A stretch of DNA of 64,000 nt from an uncultured Pseudomonadota bacterium (GCA_913060515.1 CAJXRZ010000003.1:1-64000); one strand, 5' to 3'. Positions 50,693-60,067 are shown, counted from the first letter of the stretch. Numbers and translations: made by a program. Notes: generated by a model not told the origin, from the letters alone.

Positions 50693-53133
50693 GTCTGAGA
50701 AGTCAAGCGAAGGCGGTACTCCCCGTCTTCGTTCTCCACATGGATGCCCAGGCGGCGAAGCTCATGCAGCGCCGAATAGAGGCGCGGCGCCAAACGGTCT
50801 GGGGCCAACTTCGAGTTGGGCCAGCCGGCCTCCAGCAGATCCGCCGTTGCGACCGACGGGCTTTGCATGAGCGGGGCCAACAAACGCCGGAGCAGAGGCC
50901 GACGGCGCAAGTCAACCGGGCCCTTCTCGCCCTCTACGATGGACAGGTCCGCTGCGGGCTGCACCTGCGGCTGGGCTCTCGCGATGGCCTGCGCCAATCC
51001 AGAGCTGGGCTTGGCCTGCATGCGGCTGGCAATGGCCTCGGCTTTGGACAGCAACGCAGCTTCGTCCCCATCCAAGAGCTCATCTCGGCACAGGCGAGCC
51101 AGTTGGGCATAGATCTGGCCCTCCAACGCTGGAAGACCTGCCTTTGCTGCGGCGTCCAAGACCTCGGGCAAGGCCGCTTGAGCCACGTCCTTTGCGCCGG
51201 TGCGTGCCATCCACTCCAAGTGCAGACTGCGCACCAGAGCCCCAAGGCTGCTCTCGCGCTCCAAGTCCTGCAACAGGAAGAGGATGCTCTCCCCAGCCGC
51301 GCTCAGCTCCCCCAACTGAAGCTGAATCTCAGCCAGAGAAGCACGCTGATAGCGGAGGGAGCGCAGATCGCCGATGGCCACGCTCATCTCGGCAGCCTGG
51401 AGCAACAGAGTGCGCGCTTCCTCTTGCTGGCCCTGAAGCGAGCGACAGAGCGCAAAGTTGCCGAGCATCACGCTCTCAAGGGACCGGAATCCGAGCTCTT
51501 TGGCCCCTTGGATGCTGCGCTGCAGGTAGACCTCGGCCGGGCCAAACTGGCCATCGTCGAACTCCAGCAGCCCCAGATTCCCTGAGAGCACAGCACGCTC
51601 GCTGTCATCGGAGACCTCGCGCAGGGCCTGCTGAAAGGTAGACCGGGCCCGAGAAACCTGGCCCAGCAGGTTGGAGATGGTCGCGAGCGCTCCAAGCACC
51701 CGAGCACGCAGAGTCCCCAACTCGCGGGTCTCTGGGAGGCGAGCAAGGCTTTCCTCGCAGCACCGCACCGCGCCCTCTAGGTCCCCTTGGTACCAGAGCA
51801 AGGTCGCCCTGTTGTGCGCCACCGAGGCCAACGCAACCGGTCCCAGCCCCTCCGCGATGATCTGGGCCTGATCCAGGGCCTCCCCGACGGCGTCTAGGCG
51901 GGCTGCATAGCGGTGGCTTCGGCTGTACTTCAGCCAGAGGCGCAAGCGAAGCTCGGGCTCCAGTCCTTCCAAGTCCAGGCAACGCCTGAGGGCATCCCCC
52001 ACTCCTTGTTGGGGGCCTGCTTGCTCACGGATGGCGCTCACCACCAAGGCACAAGGGGCCGCGCGCAGGTCCCCGCGTTCCAGACACCACGCCAGCGCGG
52101 CCTCGGCGTCGGCCATCAGCTCCACATTCCTGGGGCAGCGCGCGCTCAAGCGCTGCTCGGGGAAGGCTGGCACCGAGAAGGAAGCGACCCATGCGGCGTG
52201 ACGCCCACGCGCCCCGTCCGGGTCTTCAAGGGTGGCCAGAGCAAATTCGCGCACGCTGCTGAAGAGCTGCATGCGGGGCGCCGCCTGCACCAAGCTGAAG
52301 TCAACGAGCTCGGCCAGGATGTCGGGGGCGTAGGCCTCATCCAAGGACAAGACATGCTCCGCGTCCTCAAGCTCGAAGCTGCCTTCAAAGACGGCCAGCT
52401 GCGCCAAGGCCTCACGCTGAACGGGGCTGAGCAACTCCCAGGTCCAAGACAAGGCGGCCTGAAGCGAGGCATGACGCGCTGGCCCATGACGTCGCCCAGA
52501 GAGCAGCTTGAAGCGCTCGGAGAGGCGGCCCAGGATGCGCTCAGGTGCCAGGATCCTGCACCGCGCTGCGGCGAGTTCCAGCGCCAAGGGCAGACCATCT
52601 AAGGCCTCCACCAGGGCTTCAACCTCCGCGGCCTCCAGGCGCACTCCAGCAGCACGTGCGCGCTCAATAAAGAGCGTACACCCAGCCTTTATACTGAGGG
52701 GACCAACCGCCAAGACGTGCTCTTCCCGCAAGCCCAAGCGGCGCTGCGAGGTCAGCACAAGCCGGAGCGCCGGGGCCCGGGTCAGCCAACTCTCAAGTGC
52801 CCCGGTCGCCTGGGGGTCGAGCTGCTCCAGGTTGTCCAGGAACACCAGGGCGCTGCCCTTGGTCTGGAGCAGAGCGCCGAGTTCCTCGGCCGGCTCCGAG
52901 GAACGCAGAACCATGCCCAAGCTGCGGGCCACGGCGCCAGCGACCTCGTCCGCGCTTCGTTGCGCTGCGAGCTCACAGAAGCCAGCCGAAGGGCGATCGG
53001 CCGCGAGGGCGCGGGCCAAGCGGGTCTTGCCCACTCCACCAGGACCCAGCAAGGTCAGAACCCGCGGTCCATCGTCGATCAGAGAGCGCAGCTCCTCGAG
53101 CTCCGCCTCACGCCCAAGCAAGCCTTGATTCAC
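50689..53133 (-). CDS. STAND ATPase regulator with TPR repeats and C-terminal winged helix
   Basis: The N terminus begins directly with a STAND/NB-ARC-like ATPase: Walker A GPGGVGKTRLA at about residues 29-39, Walker B ALVFLDNLEQ, and LVLTSQRRL and GLPLALELAAARC as the later motifs. Residues 350-690 are TPR-like helices. The last 75 residues (PLLRRLLAPLMQSPSVATADLLEAGWP...LYSALHELRRLGIHVENEDGEYRL) resemble the DNA-binding winged helix of OmpR/SARP proteins. In AfsR-type regulators that domain comes first, so the order here is reversed. Probably a ligand-gated transcription regulator; targets unknown. Confidence 0.82.
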   Translation of the reverse strand: MNQGLLGREAELEELRSLIDDGPRVLTLLGPGGVGKTRLARALAADRPSAGFCELAAQRSADEVAGAVARSLGMVLRSSEPAEELGALLQTKGSALVFLDNLEQLDPQATGALESWLTRAPALRLVLTSQRRLGLREEHVLAVGPLSIKAGCTLFIERARAAGVRLEAAEVEALVEALDGLPLALELAAARCRILAPERILGRLSERFKLLSGRRHGPARHASLQAALSWTWELLSPVQREALAQLAVFEGSFELEDAEHVLSLDEAYAPDILAELVDFSLVQAAPRMQLFSSVREFALATLEDPDGARGRHAAWVASFSVPAFPEQRLSARCPRNVELMADAEAALAWCLERGDLRAAPCALVVSAIREQAGPQQGVGDALRRCLDLEGLEPELRLRLWLKYSRSHRYAARLDAVGEALDQAQIIAEGLGPVALASVAHNRATLLWYQGDLEGAVRCCEESLARLPETRELGTLRARVLGALATISNLLGQVSRARSTFQQALREVSDDSERAVLSGNLGLLEFDDGQFGPAEVYLQRSIQGAKELGFRSLESVMLGNFALCRSLQGQQEEARTLLLQAAEMSVAIGDLRSLRYQRASLAEIQLQLGELSAAGESILFLLQDLERESSLGALVRSLHLEWMARTGAKDVAQAALPEVLDAAAKAGLPALEGQIYAQLARLCRDELLDGDEAALLSKAEAIASRMQAKPSSGLAQAIARAQPQVQPAADLSIVEGEKGPVDLRRRPLLRRLLAPLMQSPSVATADLLEAGWPNSKLAPDRLAPRLYSALHELRRLGIHVENEDGEYRLRLTSQT

Positions 53134-53136
53134 GTC

Positions 53137-53436
53137 TTAGGCCTTGCGAGGCAATCGAATCTCCGGGTCCTTCTTTCGGGCCTTGTAGAGCAAGACGGTG
53201 CGCCCGATCACTTGAACCAGCTCCGCTTCCGCGGCCTTTGCGATTGCTGGACCAGCTTCCTTGGCGGGCACCGTGTCCTGGCCCACCTTGAGCTTGACCA
53301 GCTCATGCAGCTCCAGTTCCTCAACCAGCTTCTTTGTAAGCTCAGGTGTCAGCCCCTTCTGCCCAAGCTGAACCGTGGCGTTGAGGTGGTGGCCAAGGGC
53401 CCGCAGGTGACGCCGTTGTTTTCCAGTCAGTGCCAT
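53137..53436 (-). CDS. yhbY: YhbY/CRM-domain RNA-binding protein
   Basis: A 99-residue CRM domain: KQRRHLRALGHHLNATVQLGQKGLTPEL matches the conserved first half, with the GxxG-like loop, and LELHELVKLKVG the central helix. The end (IGRTVLLYKARK) is the final strand. YhbY binds pre-50S ribosomal particles and assists assembly. ATG 53436 has GGAG seven bases upstream; the longer frame has no family similarity. It starts back to back with the thioredoxin-like gene and ends four bases from the STAND start, so both are probably cotranscribed. Confidence 0.92.
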   Translation of the reverse strand: MALTGKQRRHLRALGHHLNATVQLGQKGLTPELTKKLVEELELHELVKLKVGQDTVPAKEAGPAIAKAAEAELVQVIGRTVLLYKARKKDPEIRLPRKA

Positions 53437-53542
53437 GATCGCTCCATTGTCGCCCGCTCTATCTCGCCAGGGCCCCCTCTGCTCGGGACGCGATACCCTG
53501 GCCCAGGCGTTCCCCAACAAAGGGGCTGTCTCAGGAGGCGCC

Positions 53543-53956
53543 GTGCTGTTGTTGTTGGGTGCGCTTCTGCTCGCAGGCACATGGCCAGACCCATGGGCTG
53601 CAAAAGGCAGTGGAGACGTGGCGATCGTCTCCACTGGCCAAGCCATTGAGCTCCAGGACGTGTTGGTCCAAGACAAGTTCACGGTGATCGACGTAGGCGC
53701 CAGTTGGTGCAGCCCATGTCACGACGCCGCCCGGGCTCTTCGCGGCTACGCCGAGCAGCATCCCGACACCGCGATTCGGGTGGTGAACCTAGAGGGTGAA
53801 CCCCACCAGAGCATGAGCCTGCCAGCCGCCACACTGGCAGAGCGCGGCGTCCTCCCTTGGATCCTGGTCTACGCCCCGAATGGTGAGCGTCTCTACGGCG
53901 GTCCCAAGTCGGACAAGGCCCTCAAGAAGCTGGACCGAGCCCGCCGCAAGCTCTGA
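53543..53956 (+). CDS. Exported thioredoxin-like protein
   Basis: The active site ASWCSPCHDAARAL lies at about residue 55, within a thioredoxin fold that continues through TAIRVVNLEG and a cis-Pro region GVLPWILVYAPNGE. The GTG start (53543) has AGGAGG five bases upstream and gives a signal-like VLLLLGALLLAGTW; the longer frame reads into the yhbY promoter. It would act as a periplasmic or membrane-tethered disulfide reductant. Size is 137 residues. Confidence 0.85.
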   Translation: MLLLLGALLLAGTWPDPWAAKGSGDVAIVSTGQAIELQDVLVQDKFTVIDVGASWCSPCHDAARALRGYAEQHPDTAIRVVNLEGEPHQSMSLPAATLAERGVLPWILVYAPNGERLYGGPKSDKALKKLDRARRKL

Positions 53957-53994
53957 GTCACCAATGGCCGCCTTGGAAGGTATACTCCCCTCCC

Positions 53995-55749
53995 ATGCTG
54001 CTTCTCCTCTCTTCTCTTGTCCACGCCGAAACCCTCCCAGCCGGGAGCGAGGTCGAGCGTGCCGTCGCCATTCATCTCTCTCAGAACGGCCTTCGCCGAC
54101 TGGGTGACGGCGTGGAAGGCCTGGTACCGGCCGCGATCCCCGTCAGCGATCTGGGAGGAGACTTTGAGTGCGACGCCGGCAGCGGCGATCTGCTCAGCTA
54201 CAACCTGGACAGCACGGACCTGGTCCTCACGGCCCAGAATGTGGACATCCACACGGAGAACGGGCTCCTAGACATCACCCTCTACATGAGCTTGGCCAGC
54301 ACCCCAGCTCAGCTCACTGTTCAAGGAAACTGCAGCTTCCTCACGGAGCTGGATGAGGTCTGTGACGTTGAGATTCCCACCACCCTGATGGTGGTGAACA
54401 TGCAGATGGCCCTGGAGCTTGTAGACGGCCCCGATGGGCTCCCCATGGTGGACGCCACCGTCAGCGATCCAACTTTTGATCTCTCCCCCATCGGCAACCC
54501 ATTGGACAACTGCACCCTGTCCAACGCCATCGGGACCTTGCTGAACACGGATGAAGAGCTCTTGAGCAAACTCGTCGTGGGCTTGGTGGAGCCGGAGTTG
54601 GCCGGGATCGGGGCTGACCTGGAGACCACAGTCGAGGACGCCTTGGACGCACTGGTCATCGACACCAGCCTGTCCCTCGGCGCTGGCAGCCTGGATCTGA
54701 CCCTCTACCCCACCCTCTTGGAGCTGGGCGAGCAAGGCTTGATCCTGGGTTTGGGCGGCACCTCTACCCCCAGCGAGTCCTCCGACTGCGTGGTTGACCC
54801 CGGCGGCTCCGAGTTCTCCAACTCGCCCTGGCCCAACTTCAATGACACCGCGTGGGAGAGCTCCCTGGAGTACGACGCCGGTCTCTTCCTCTCCAAGGAC
54901 TTCTTGGACCACGTGCTCTACGGCGCCTACGTCAGCGGCGGCCTGTGCTTGGAGGTCGCTGACCTGGGCGGCGCCGAGCTGAGCACCGATCTCTTCGGCA
55001 GCATCTTCGGGGAGAGCTTCCAGGCCCTGTACGAGAACGATGCTCAGGCCATGGCCATCGCCACACGGCCCTCTCAGGTGCCCACCATCCGCTTCGAGGC
55101 GGACGGCGCCCCGCTGCGGCTGGACCTGAACGATTTTGGCCTGGACGTGGCCTCCCGTCTGGACGACCGCGGACTGCGCCTGACCCGTGTTGACCTCGTC
55201 GCCGAAATCGGCATTGATCCTGGCCTGACCAGCACCGCGCTGGCCCCTGAGTTGATCATCGACACGGAGAAGATCCTCTTCGAAGAGTCGGTCAATGAGT
55301 TCATGGAGCCGGGCTACTCCGAGGGCCTGGTGGACTTCGTTCCGACGGTCTTGGGCACCTTCCTGCCCGAGGACCTGCTCCCCACCATCGCGATCCCGGA
55401 GATCTACGGCATCGGCCTGGACACCGTGTTCTGGGAGCCCAGCGCCTCCGGAGAGTGGCAGGGTGGATTCGTCCTCCTGGACCTGGAGAGCGTGGAGCCC
55501 ATCAGCGCACCAGGCTGTGAGGGTGGCTCCTTGGGCTGCGACGGCGGCGAAGGAATCGACATCGAGGCCGCTTTGGGCTGTGATGGTGGCTTGGGCTGCG
55601 ATTCGGAGGGGGCCGGCTGCGAGGACAGCGGCTGCTCAACCTCTCCCAACGGCCAACTGCGAACCAGTCGCCGGTGGCTGATTCCGAACCGCCTGATTCT
55701 CCTCGGCATGCTCGGAATGGCGTGCTTGATGCGCCGTCGCCGGGACTGA
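53995..55749 (+). CDS. Large exported protein with Cys-rich MYXO-CTERM-like anchor
   Basis: A very short signal (MLLLLSSLVHA) leads into about 500 residues of beta-rich sequence without recognisable catalytic motifs; the LSQNGLRRLGDGVEGLVP start and long alternating strands may hint at a lipid-binding (TULIP/BPI-like) fold, a weak suggestion. The C terminus holds repeated GCDGG/GCDSE/GCEDSGC units, then RTSRRW, a hydrophobic span and RRRRD, resembling the anchoring tail seen at 37384-38568. A TATACT hexamer (53981-53986) lies nine bases before ATG, so the transcript may be nearly leaderless. Confidence 0.72.
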   Translation: MLLLLSSLVHAETLPAGSEVERAVAIHLSQNGLRRLGDGVEGLVPAAIPVSDLGGDFECDAGSGDLLSYNLDSTDLVLTAQNVDIHTENGLLDITLYMSLASTPAQLTVQGNCSFLTELDEVCDVEIPTTLMVVNMQMALELVDGPDGLPMVDATVSDPTFDLSPIGNPLDNCTLSNAIGTLLNTDEELLSKLVVGLVEPELAGIGADLETTVEDALDALVIDTSLSLGAGSLDLTLYPTLLELGEQGLILGLGGTSTPSESSDCVVDPGGSEFSNSPWPNFNDTAWESSLEYDAGLFLSKDFLDHVLYGAYVSGGLCLEVADLGGAELSTDLFGSIFGESFQALYENDAQAMAIATRPSQVPTIRFEADGAPLRLDLNDFGLDVASRLDDRGLRLTRVDLVAEIGIDPGLTSTALAPELIIDTEKILFEESVNEFMEPGYSEGLVDFVPTVLGTFLPEDLLPTIAIPEIYGIGLDTVFWEPSASGEWQGGFVLLDLESVEPISAPGCEGGSLGCDGGEGIDIEAALGCDGGLGCDSEGAGCEDSGCSTSPNGQLRTSRRWLIPNRLILLGMLGMACLMRRRRD

Positions 55750-55786
55750 CTCAAGGCAGCGCCCAGAGCAAAAAGGCCCAGAGCAG

Positions 55787-55815
55787 AAAAGGCCCGGCAC
55801 CTTGCGGCCCGGACC
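55787..55815 (-). terminator. Intrinsic terminator of the M23 peptidase gene
   Basis: On the minus strand GGTCCGG pairs with CCGGGCC (one G-T pair), followed by TTTTC. A partly repeated CAGAGCAAAAAGGC / CAGAGCAGAAAAGGC sequence lies just beyond at 55764-55793. The convergent gene upstream ends at 55749. Confidence 0.65.
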
Positions 55816-55838
55816 TTCTCTTTGCTGGGTCGATGCCC

Positions 55839-56864
55839 TCAGCGTGAAGCGACTGCGGTACCCAAGCGGGCGTCCATGTCGTTCACAACCGCAGCCAAGC
55901 CTTCCTGACCGCCAGTGGGCAGCGCCCGCCGCTGGGTACCGTGGTAGTCGACGGGATCCACGGTCTTCCCGCTCTTCTCCAGCTCATAGTGCAAGTGGGC
56001 TGCGGTGCTGTGGCCCGTGTTCCCACTGGCAGCCAAGAGTTGTCCAGCCTGAACGTACTGGCCAGCGCGCACCGAGAGCTTGTCCAAGTGCAAGAACTTG
56101 GCGTGGGTCCCGTCGGGGAAACGAACCTCCACGCAGTTTCCGTTCGCGCTGTGGTTCCAGTTCACCCGCGTGACGGTGCCAGCTTTGGGGCTGACCACGT
56201 CGGTACCAACAGGCGCCCGAAAGTCCATTCCGCGATGGTCAGGCCGATCCTTGAGCAGCGAGGTGATCTGGTCATAGCCCTCGATTGGGCCGCTCTGGAG
56301 ACGCAAGGGCGCCTCACTTCCATCCGCGTGCCAATAGGATGGGGCTGCATCGCCCGGCGCTTGGTAGCGGTAGACTTGGAGGGTCTTGCCCAGCTTCTGG
56401 CTCTTGTACCAAGCAGCGGCAACGACAGGCTCTTCGCCTTCAACGGGCTGCCAGACCAACCAGATCTGGTCGCCTTTCTGCACATCGCGGCGCAGGTCCA
56501 AGTCCCACATGAACAGACGGCTGTAGACCGCCGAGAGGGCATCCGCGTCGCTGTCAACAGCGTTGGACAGGGTACGAGCCAGGGAGTGTTCTACGCTGGC
56601 GTGGGCCACTTGCCAGCCCTGCGCATCGGCCACTGGAGCCAGTTCAAGCTCGACCGCAGCAGCGATAGGCTGGACCGTAGGAGCAGCGGGAGCGGACGCA
56701 CCCGCGTCCTGCACAGGTGCGTCCGTGACCGCTGCGACAGAGGCCGGAGCTTCATCCCCACCCTCCAGCTTCAAGACCATGACGACGTTCAAGATGAGGG
56801 AGGCGCCAAGCAAAGCGTACAGGGCGTAAGGAGGCACATCGGCCTGGTAGCGATCATTGCGCAT
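55839..56864 (-). CDS. Membrane-anchored M23 family metallopeptidase
   Basis: One N-terminal transmembrane span (ALYALLGASLILNVVMVL) anchors a periplasmic protein. An Ala/Pro linker and a middle domain (residues 85-200, DVQKGDQIWLVWQPVEG) precede the LytM/M23 domain, with HRGMDF and AAHLHYEL giving the zinc His/Asp ligands. Such enzymes cleave peptidoglycan cross-links or activate amidases. The start MRNDRYQADV is preferred; the longer frame to 56942 is Cys-rich shadow. No strong ribosome site is seen. It is 341 residues. Confidence 0.9.
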   Translation of the reverse strand: MRNDRYQADVPPYALYALLGASLILNVVMVLKLEGGDEAPASVAAVTDAPVQDAGASAPAAPTVQPIAAAVELELAPVADAQGWQVAHASVEHSLARTLSNAVDSDADALSAVYSRLFMWDLDLRRDVQKGDQIWLVWQPVEGEEPVVAAAWYKSQKLGKTLQVYRYQAPGDAAPSYWHADGSEAPLRLQSGPIEGYDQITSLLKDRPDHRGMDFRAPVGTDVVSPKAGTVTRVNWNHSANGNCVEVRFPDGTHAKFLHLDKLSVRAGQYVQAGQLLAASGNTGHSTAAHLHYELEKSGKTVDPVDYHGTQRRALPTGGQEGLAAVVNDMDARLGTAVASR

Positions 56865-57031
56865 GGTGGGAGCAGGACCTGGCAGCGGGAGACAGCGTAG
56901 AGAGAGACAGCGGGAGCAGACACAGAGATCAGCGCGAGCCAAGGATCACCAGTAAAGGTGGACGCGTCAAGACTTTTCTTGAGAAACTACATGAGGTACT
57001 GCCCAGGCCTGCTTCGGGATAGGGTTGCCCT

Positions 57032-57568
57032 ATGACTGATGCTCCACTCCCCGCGGCGCTCCTGGTCGGTCCGATGCTCGATGGCTTGGACCTGCTCTCC
57101 CGCAAAGACTTCTTCCAATCCCTGCGCACGCGCCGCTTGATCGACGGAGAGGTCCTCTTCCAAGAGGGCGCCACCGGAGATGTGCTCTACATCGTCGCCG
57201 ACGGTTGCGTCGTCGTCACGCGGCCGCTGCCAGACGGGACCACCTTGGAGCTCGATCGCGTGGTCAGTGGCGACATGGTGGGCGCCATGGCGGTCATCTC
57301 CCCTGCCTCCCGTCCTGGTACAGCCAAGTCCGTCGGCTACAGCCGCGTGCTCCGCGTGGACCGAGAGAGCTTCAGGCAACGTCTCCGGGAACGGGATGCC
57401 GCGGCGGAGGCGCTGCTGCGCTTCGCGACCCACCGCATCTCCAGACGACTCCGGCAACTGGACGCGCGCATTGCTCTGGCACACGACGTGGGCCGCGCTG
57501 CCCCGCAGGCCGAGCTGCTCTCACAGGTCAACCAGATCCAGTCCCTGGGCAAGGTGAGGCTCGGATGA
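57032..57568 (+). CDS. Cyclic nucleotide-binding domain protein, copy 1
   Basis: A single cNMP-binding beta-roll (residues 20-140) with GEVLFQEGATGDVLYIVADG and the phosphate-cassette area GDMVGAMAVISPASRPGTAKS. The Arg is kept, but the Glu that contacts the ribose hydroxyl in true cAMP binders is absent. No DNA-binding or catalytic domain follows, only a helical tail. Its TGA overlaps the next ATG (ATGA), so it is coupled to a second protein of the same kind. Possibly the pair form a heterodimer. Confidence 0.84.
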   Translation: MTDAPLPAALLVGPMLDGLDLLSRKDFFQSLRTRRLIDGEVLFQEGATGDVLYIVADGCVVVTRPLPDGTTLELDRVVSGDMVGAMAVISPASRPGTAKSVGYSRVLRVDRESFRQRLRERDAAAEALLRFATHRISRRLRQLDARIALAHDVGRAAPQAELLSQVNQIQSLGKVRLG

Positions 57569-58077
57569 AGCTCCTCGACGTCTCCCTCTTCCGCTCCCTG
57601 GACCCCCAGGTCGCCAAGGCCATCGCCGGCCTCTTCATCCGAACCTCGGTACAGGCTGACCAGGTCATCTTCCGTGAAGGCGAGCAGGGACACTCCTTGG
57701 TGGTCATCCTGGACGGTCTCTTCGAGCTGGTTCACGAAGGTCCCGGAGAGGGCACCCACCTGGCCGACGTTCAGGCTGGCCGACTGCTGGGCTTGGTCTC
57801 CCTGATCGATCCGGGCCCTCGCACCGCAACGCTGCGCGCCATGGAAGATGGCGAGATCGCGGTGCTTGACCAGATCACCTTCCAGAAGCTCTGGGACGCT
57901 GATGGGGACGCTGCGGCCTCCTTGCACCACCAGATGGCCCTGGTGGTCATCGAGGAGCTGAGAAGCGCCCAGCGGAAGCTCTGCGAGACCCTGCAGGAGC
58001 CTCTGCACTTCCCACAGCCTGAGCTTGAGCCGCTGCTGCGCACCGCCATTCTGCGGGCATCCGAGACCAGCTCTTAG
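57565..58077 (+). CDS. Cyclic nucleotide-binding domain protein, copy 2
   Basis: A 170-residue cNMP-fold protein: ADQVIFREGEQGHSLVVILDG, then the cassette GRLLGLVSLIDPGPRTATLRA, where Arg is kept and the Glu is again missing. The C-terminal helices (HHQMALVVIEELRSAQRKL) have no output domain. The ATG overlaps the stop of copy 1, and the two share length and layout but low residue identity. Both might sense another ligand, or act as structural units. The gene ends 24 bases from the convergent plsC-like gene. Confidence 0.84.
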   Translation: MKLLDVSLFRSLDPQVAKAIAGLFIRTSVQADQVIFREGEQGHSLVVILDGLFELVHEGPGEGTHLADVQAGRLLGLVSLIDPGPRTATLRAMEDGEIAVLDQITFQKLWDADGDAAASLHHQMALVVIEELRSAQRKLCETLQEPLHFPQPELEPLLRTAILRASETSS

Positions 58078-58101
58078 GGCCTTCTGCAGCCCGGGAGCAC
58101 C

Positions 58102-58863
58102 CTAGACGCTCTCGACCTGCTCAAGAGGCTTCTGGTCATCTGGAAGCCGAGCGCTCATGACGTCGCGCACTTCCAAAAGGTGCTCGTCCATCGTCTCAAC
58201 CGTCCAGCCACTCGTATCGATCGGCGGCAGGACGTAGATGGGGATGTCGGTCAGGTAGAAGCTGGTCATTTCCTTGAGGGGCCAGTTCTTGTGTGCACCG
58301 CATACAACGACCGGAACCACTGGAAGTCCAGTAGCGATGGCCAAGTGAACGACCCCCTTCTTTAGGGAGCGTAGGCGGCCATCCTTGGAGCGGGTGCCTT
58401 CCGGCCACATCCAAATGGACATGCCCAGATCCCGAACCACTTGGCCCGTCTCCTTCATGCCCGCGATGGCCCGGTCCCGATTCTGTCGGTCGATCAGCAG
58501 GTGTCCGGAGAGCCGGTAGGCCCAGCCAAAGAAGGGAATCTTTGCCACTTCCTTCTTTGCGATGCCAACGCCGCCAACTGGACACACCCACATCCCGATG
58601 AAGATGTCCGTCATCGAGGTGTGGTTGGAGACGTAGATCGCCGGGGGAGCATCCACGAGGTGCTCCTTGCCGATGATCTGAACACGGGCCCGCACCACCC
58701 AGAGCACCACGGGCGACATAAGGCGTCCATAGTGATTGCACAGACGAATCCGCGCTCCCCGCCAAGGAAGTAGGAAGAGCAGCATCAGCACCAAGATGCT
58801 CGCCGTGCCCAACACCCAAGAGATGCCGAGCGACAACCGGATGATTCCTTCTAGCTTCCTCAC
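58102..58863 (-). CDS. 1-acylglycerol-3-phosphate acyltransferase (PlsC family)
   Basis: The acyltransferase motifs are clear: NHTSMTD (H-x4-D) at about residue 80, FGWAYRLSGHLLIDR, WMWPEGTRSKDG and LPVVPVVVCG. An N-terminal double hydrophobic stretch (residues 9-55) anchors it in the inner membrane, where it makes phosphatidic acid. The GTG start (58863) gives 253 residues, the usual size. The longer frame runs into the upstream glycosyltransferase and has no similarity there. Confidence 0.9.
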   Translation of the reverse strand: MRKLEGIIRLSLGISWVLGTASILVLMLLFLLPWRGARIRLCNHYGRLMSPVVLWVVRARVQIIGKEHLVDAPPAIYVSNHTSMTDIFIGMWVCPVGGVGIAKKEVAKIPFFGWAYRLSGHLLIDRQNRDRAIAGMKETGQVVRDLGMSIWMWPEGTRSKDGRLRSLKKGVVHLAIATGLPVVPVVVCGAHKNWPLKEMTSFYLTDIPIYVLPPIDTSGWTVETMDEHLLEVRDVMSARLPDDQKPLEQVESV

Positions 58864-58915
58864 CTTGCCCAAATAACCGGTTGGGCGCGAAGCTGGGGGC
58901 CTTTGTTCGGGGTTC

Positions 58916-60067
58916 TCAAGGCCCCTGACTTGGCGCCAGAATGAGCCCATAGAGCTGCTCCAGCTCCTGAGCGCGCGCATCCCAGGTGCAGTTCTGCGCG
59001 ATGCCACGGGCCGCTTGTGCAGAGAGGGCACGTCGTCTTGGGGTGTCAGCGGCCAGCGCCAACAGGGCGTCCGCGAAGGCCTTCGGATCCGCGTTGGGGA
59101 CCTCGACCACACCCGGGAGCTCTTGAGCGGACCCCTGGGCACAGACGGTGGGCTTGCCCAAGCCAAGGTAGTTCAGGAGCTTGATCGGGTAGCCGGTGCA
59201 GACCGTGCGCGGCAATGCGGCGATGTCCGCCGCTGCGATGATGTCTCGAACATCGGGCCAGTGCTGGGCATTCACAAAGCGCTTTCTCTCCGGCGGAAGA
59301 GCGGCAGCGCGCCTCTCCCACTGCCCTAGATCGCTGGCGCTGACCATCAGCAAGCCCAAGTCCGGGACCTGCAACATGGCGTCGATGAAGTGCTCCAGAT
59401 CCTGGTACGGATCTGGATTTCCAGCGTAGACCACCCAGATCCGCTCGCCAAGCGCGAGCTCCGCCCGAGCCTTGGCGCCCCTGGCGCCCTGAAAATCGAC
59501 CGGGTTCACCCCCGGTGGGATGGGGTGGACCCTCCGACAACCCAGGGCCTCGAGCACGGGAACAGCAGCCGGCGAGATCGCAACGCTCGCGTCCGCACGC
59601 CTTGGGATCTGCCGGTCGAGCACCCCGCCAAAGCGCGTCGCAAGCGACTGAGCCAGAGGGTGCTCAAAGTAGCGATGAAGCTCCTCGGCCATGGTGTTGT
59701 GGTTGTTGTAGACCACCGGAATACCTGTCGCCGCCCGAGCAATGTAGGCCGCCAAGGGGGCCTCGTAGTTGTGGGCGTGTATCAGATCCGCCTTCCGGGC
59801 CAAGCGGGTGAGTACCGCTGCCAGGCCTGCGTCCAGCACCGGCTTGACCCAATCCGGCCCCGCCCTGAGGTTGTTGTAGCCAGGGAGCTTGGGCACCCGA
59901 GCGAGCTCAACCCCATCAGGAACCGGCCCCTCCCCGTGCCCGTAGCAGGCCACCGTTACCCGGTGCCCTCGCGCAACCAGAGCCTTGGCCATGCCTGCGA
60001 CGTAGACCTGGGATCCCTGCGGCGAAGGAAATGGAAAGGCTGCTGCTTGAACGATGTGCACGCCCAT
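58916..60067 (-). CDS. GT4-family glycosyltransferase
   Basis: A GT-B fold enzyme. The N-terminal domain has FPSPQGSQVYVAGMAKALVARGH and IHAHNYEAPLAAY; the C-terminal nucleotide-sugar domain has VVYAGNPDPYQDLEHFIDAM, VRDIIAAADIAALPR and GYPIKLLNYLGLGKPTV. The usual E-x7-E pattern near the end is altered to the TGYPIKLLNY text. It may act in lipopolysaccharide, glycolipid or exopolysaccharide synthesis, in line with the neighbouring plsC. ATG 60067 or GTG 60061 (better ribosome spacing) may be the start. The 92 bases upstream of 60202 hold its promoter region. Confidence 0.87.
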   Translation of the reverse strand: MGVHIVQAAAFPFPSPQGSQVYVAGMAKALVARGHRVTVACYGHGEGPVPDGVELARVPKLPGYNNLRAGPDWVKPVLDAGLAAVLTRLARKADLIHAHNYEAPLAAYIARAATGIPVVYNNHNTMAEELHRYFEHPLAQSLATRFGGVLDRQIPRRADASVAISPAAVPVLEALGCRRVHPIPPGVNPVDFQGARGAKARAELALGERIWVVYAGNPDPYQDLEHFIDAMLQVPDLGLLMVSASDLGQWERRAAALPPERKRFVNAQHWPDVRDIIAAADIAALPRTVCTGYPIKLLNYLGLGKPTVCAQGSAQELPGVVEVPNADPKAFADALLALAADTPRRRALSAQAARGIAQNCTWDARAQELEQLYGLILAPSQGP

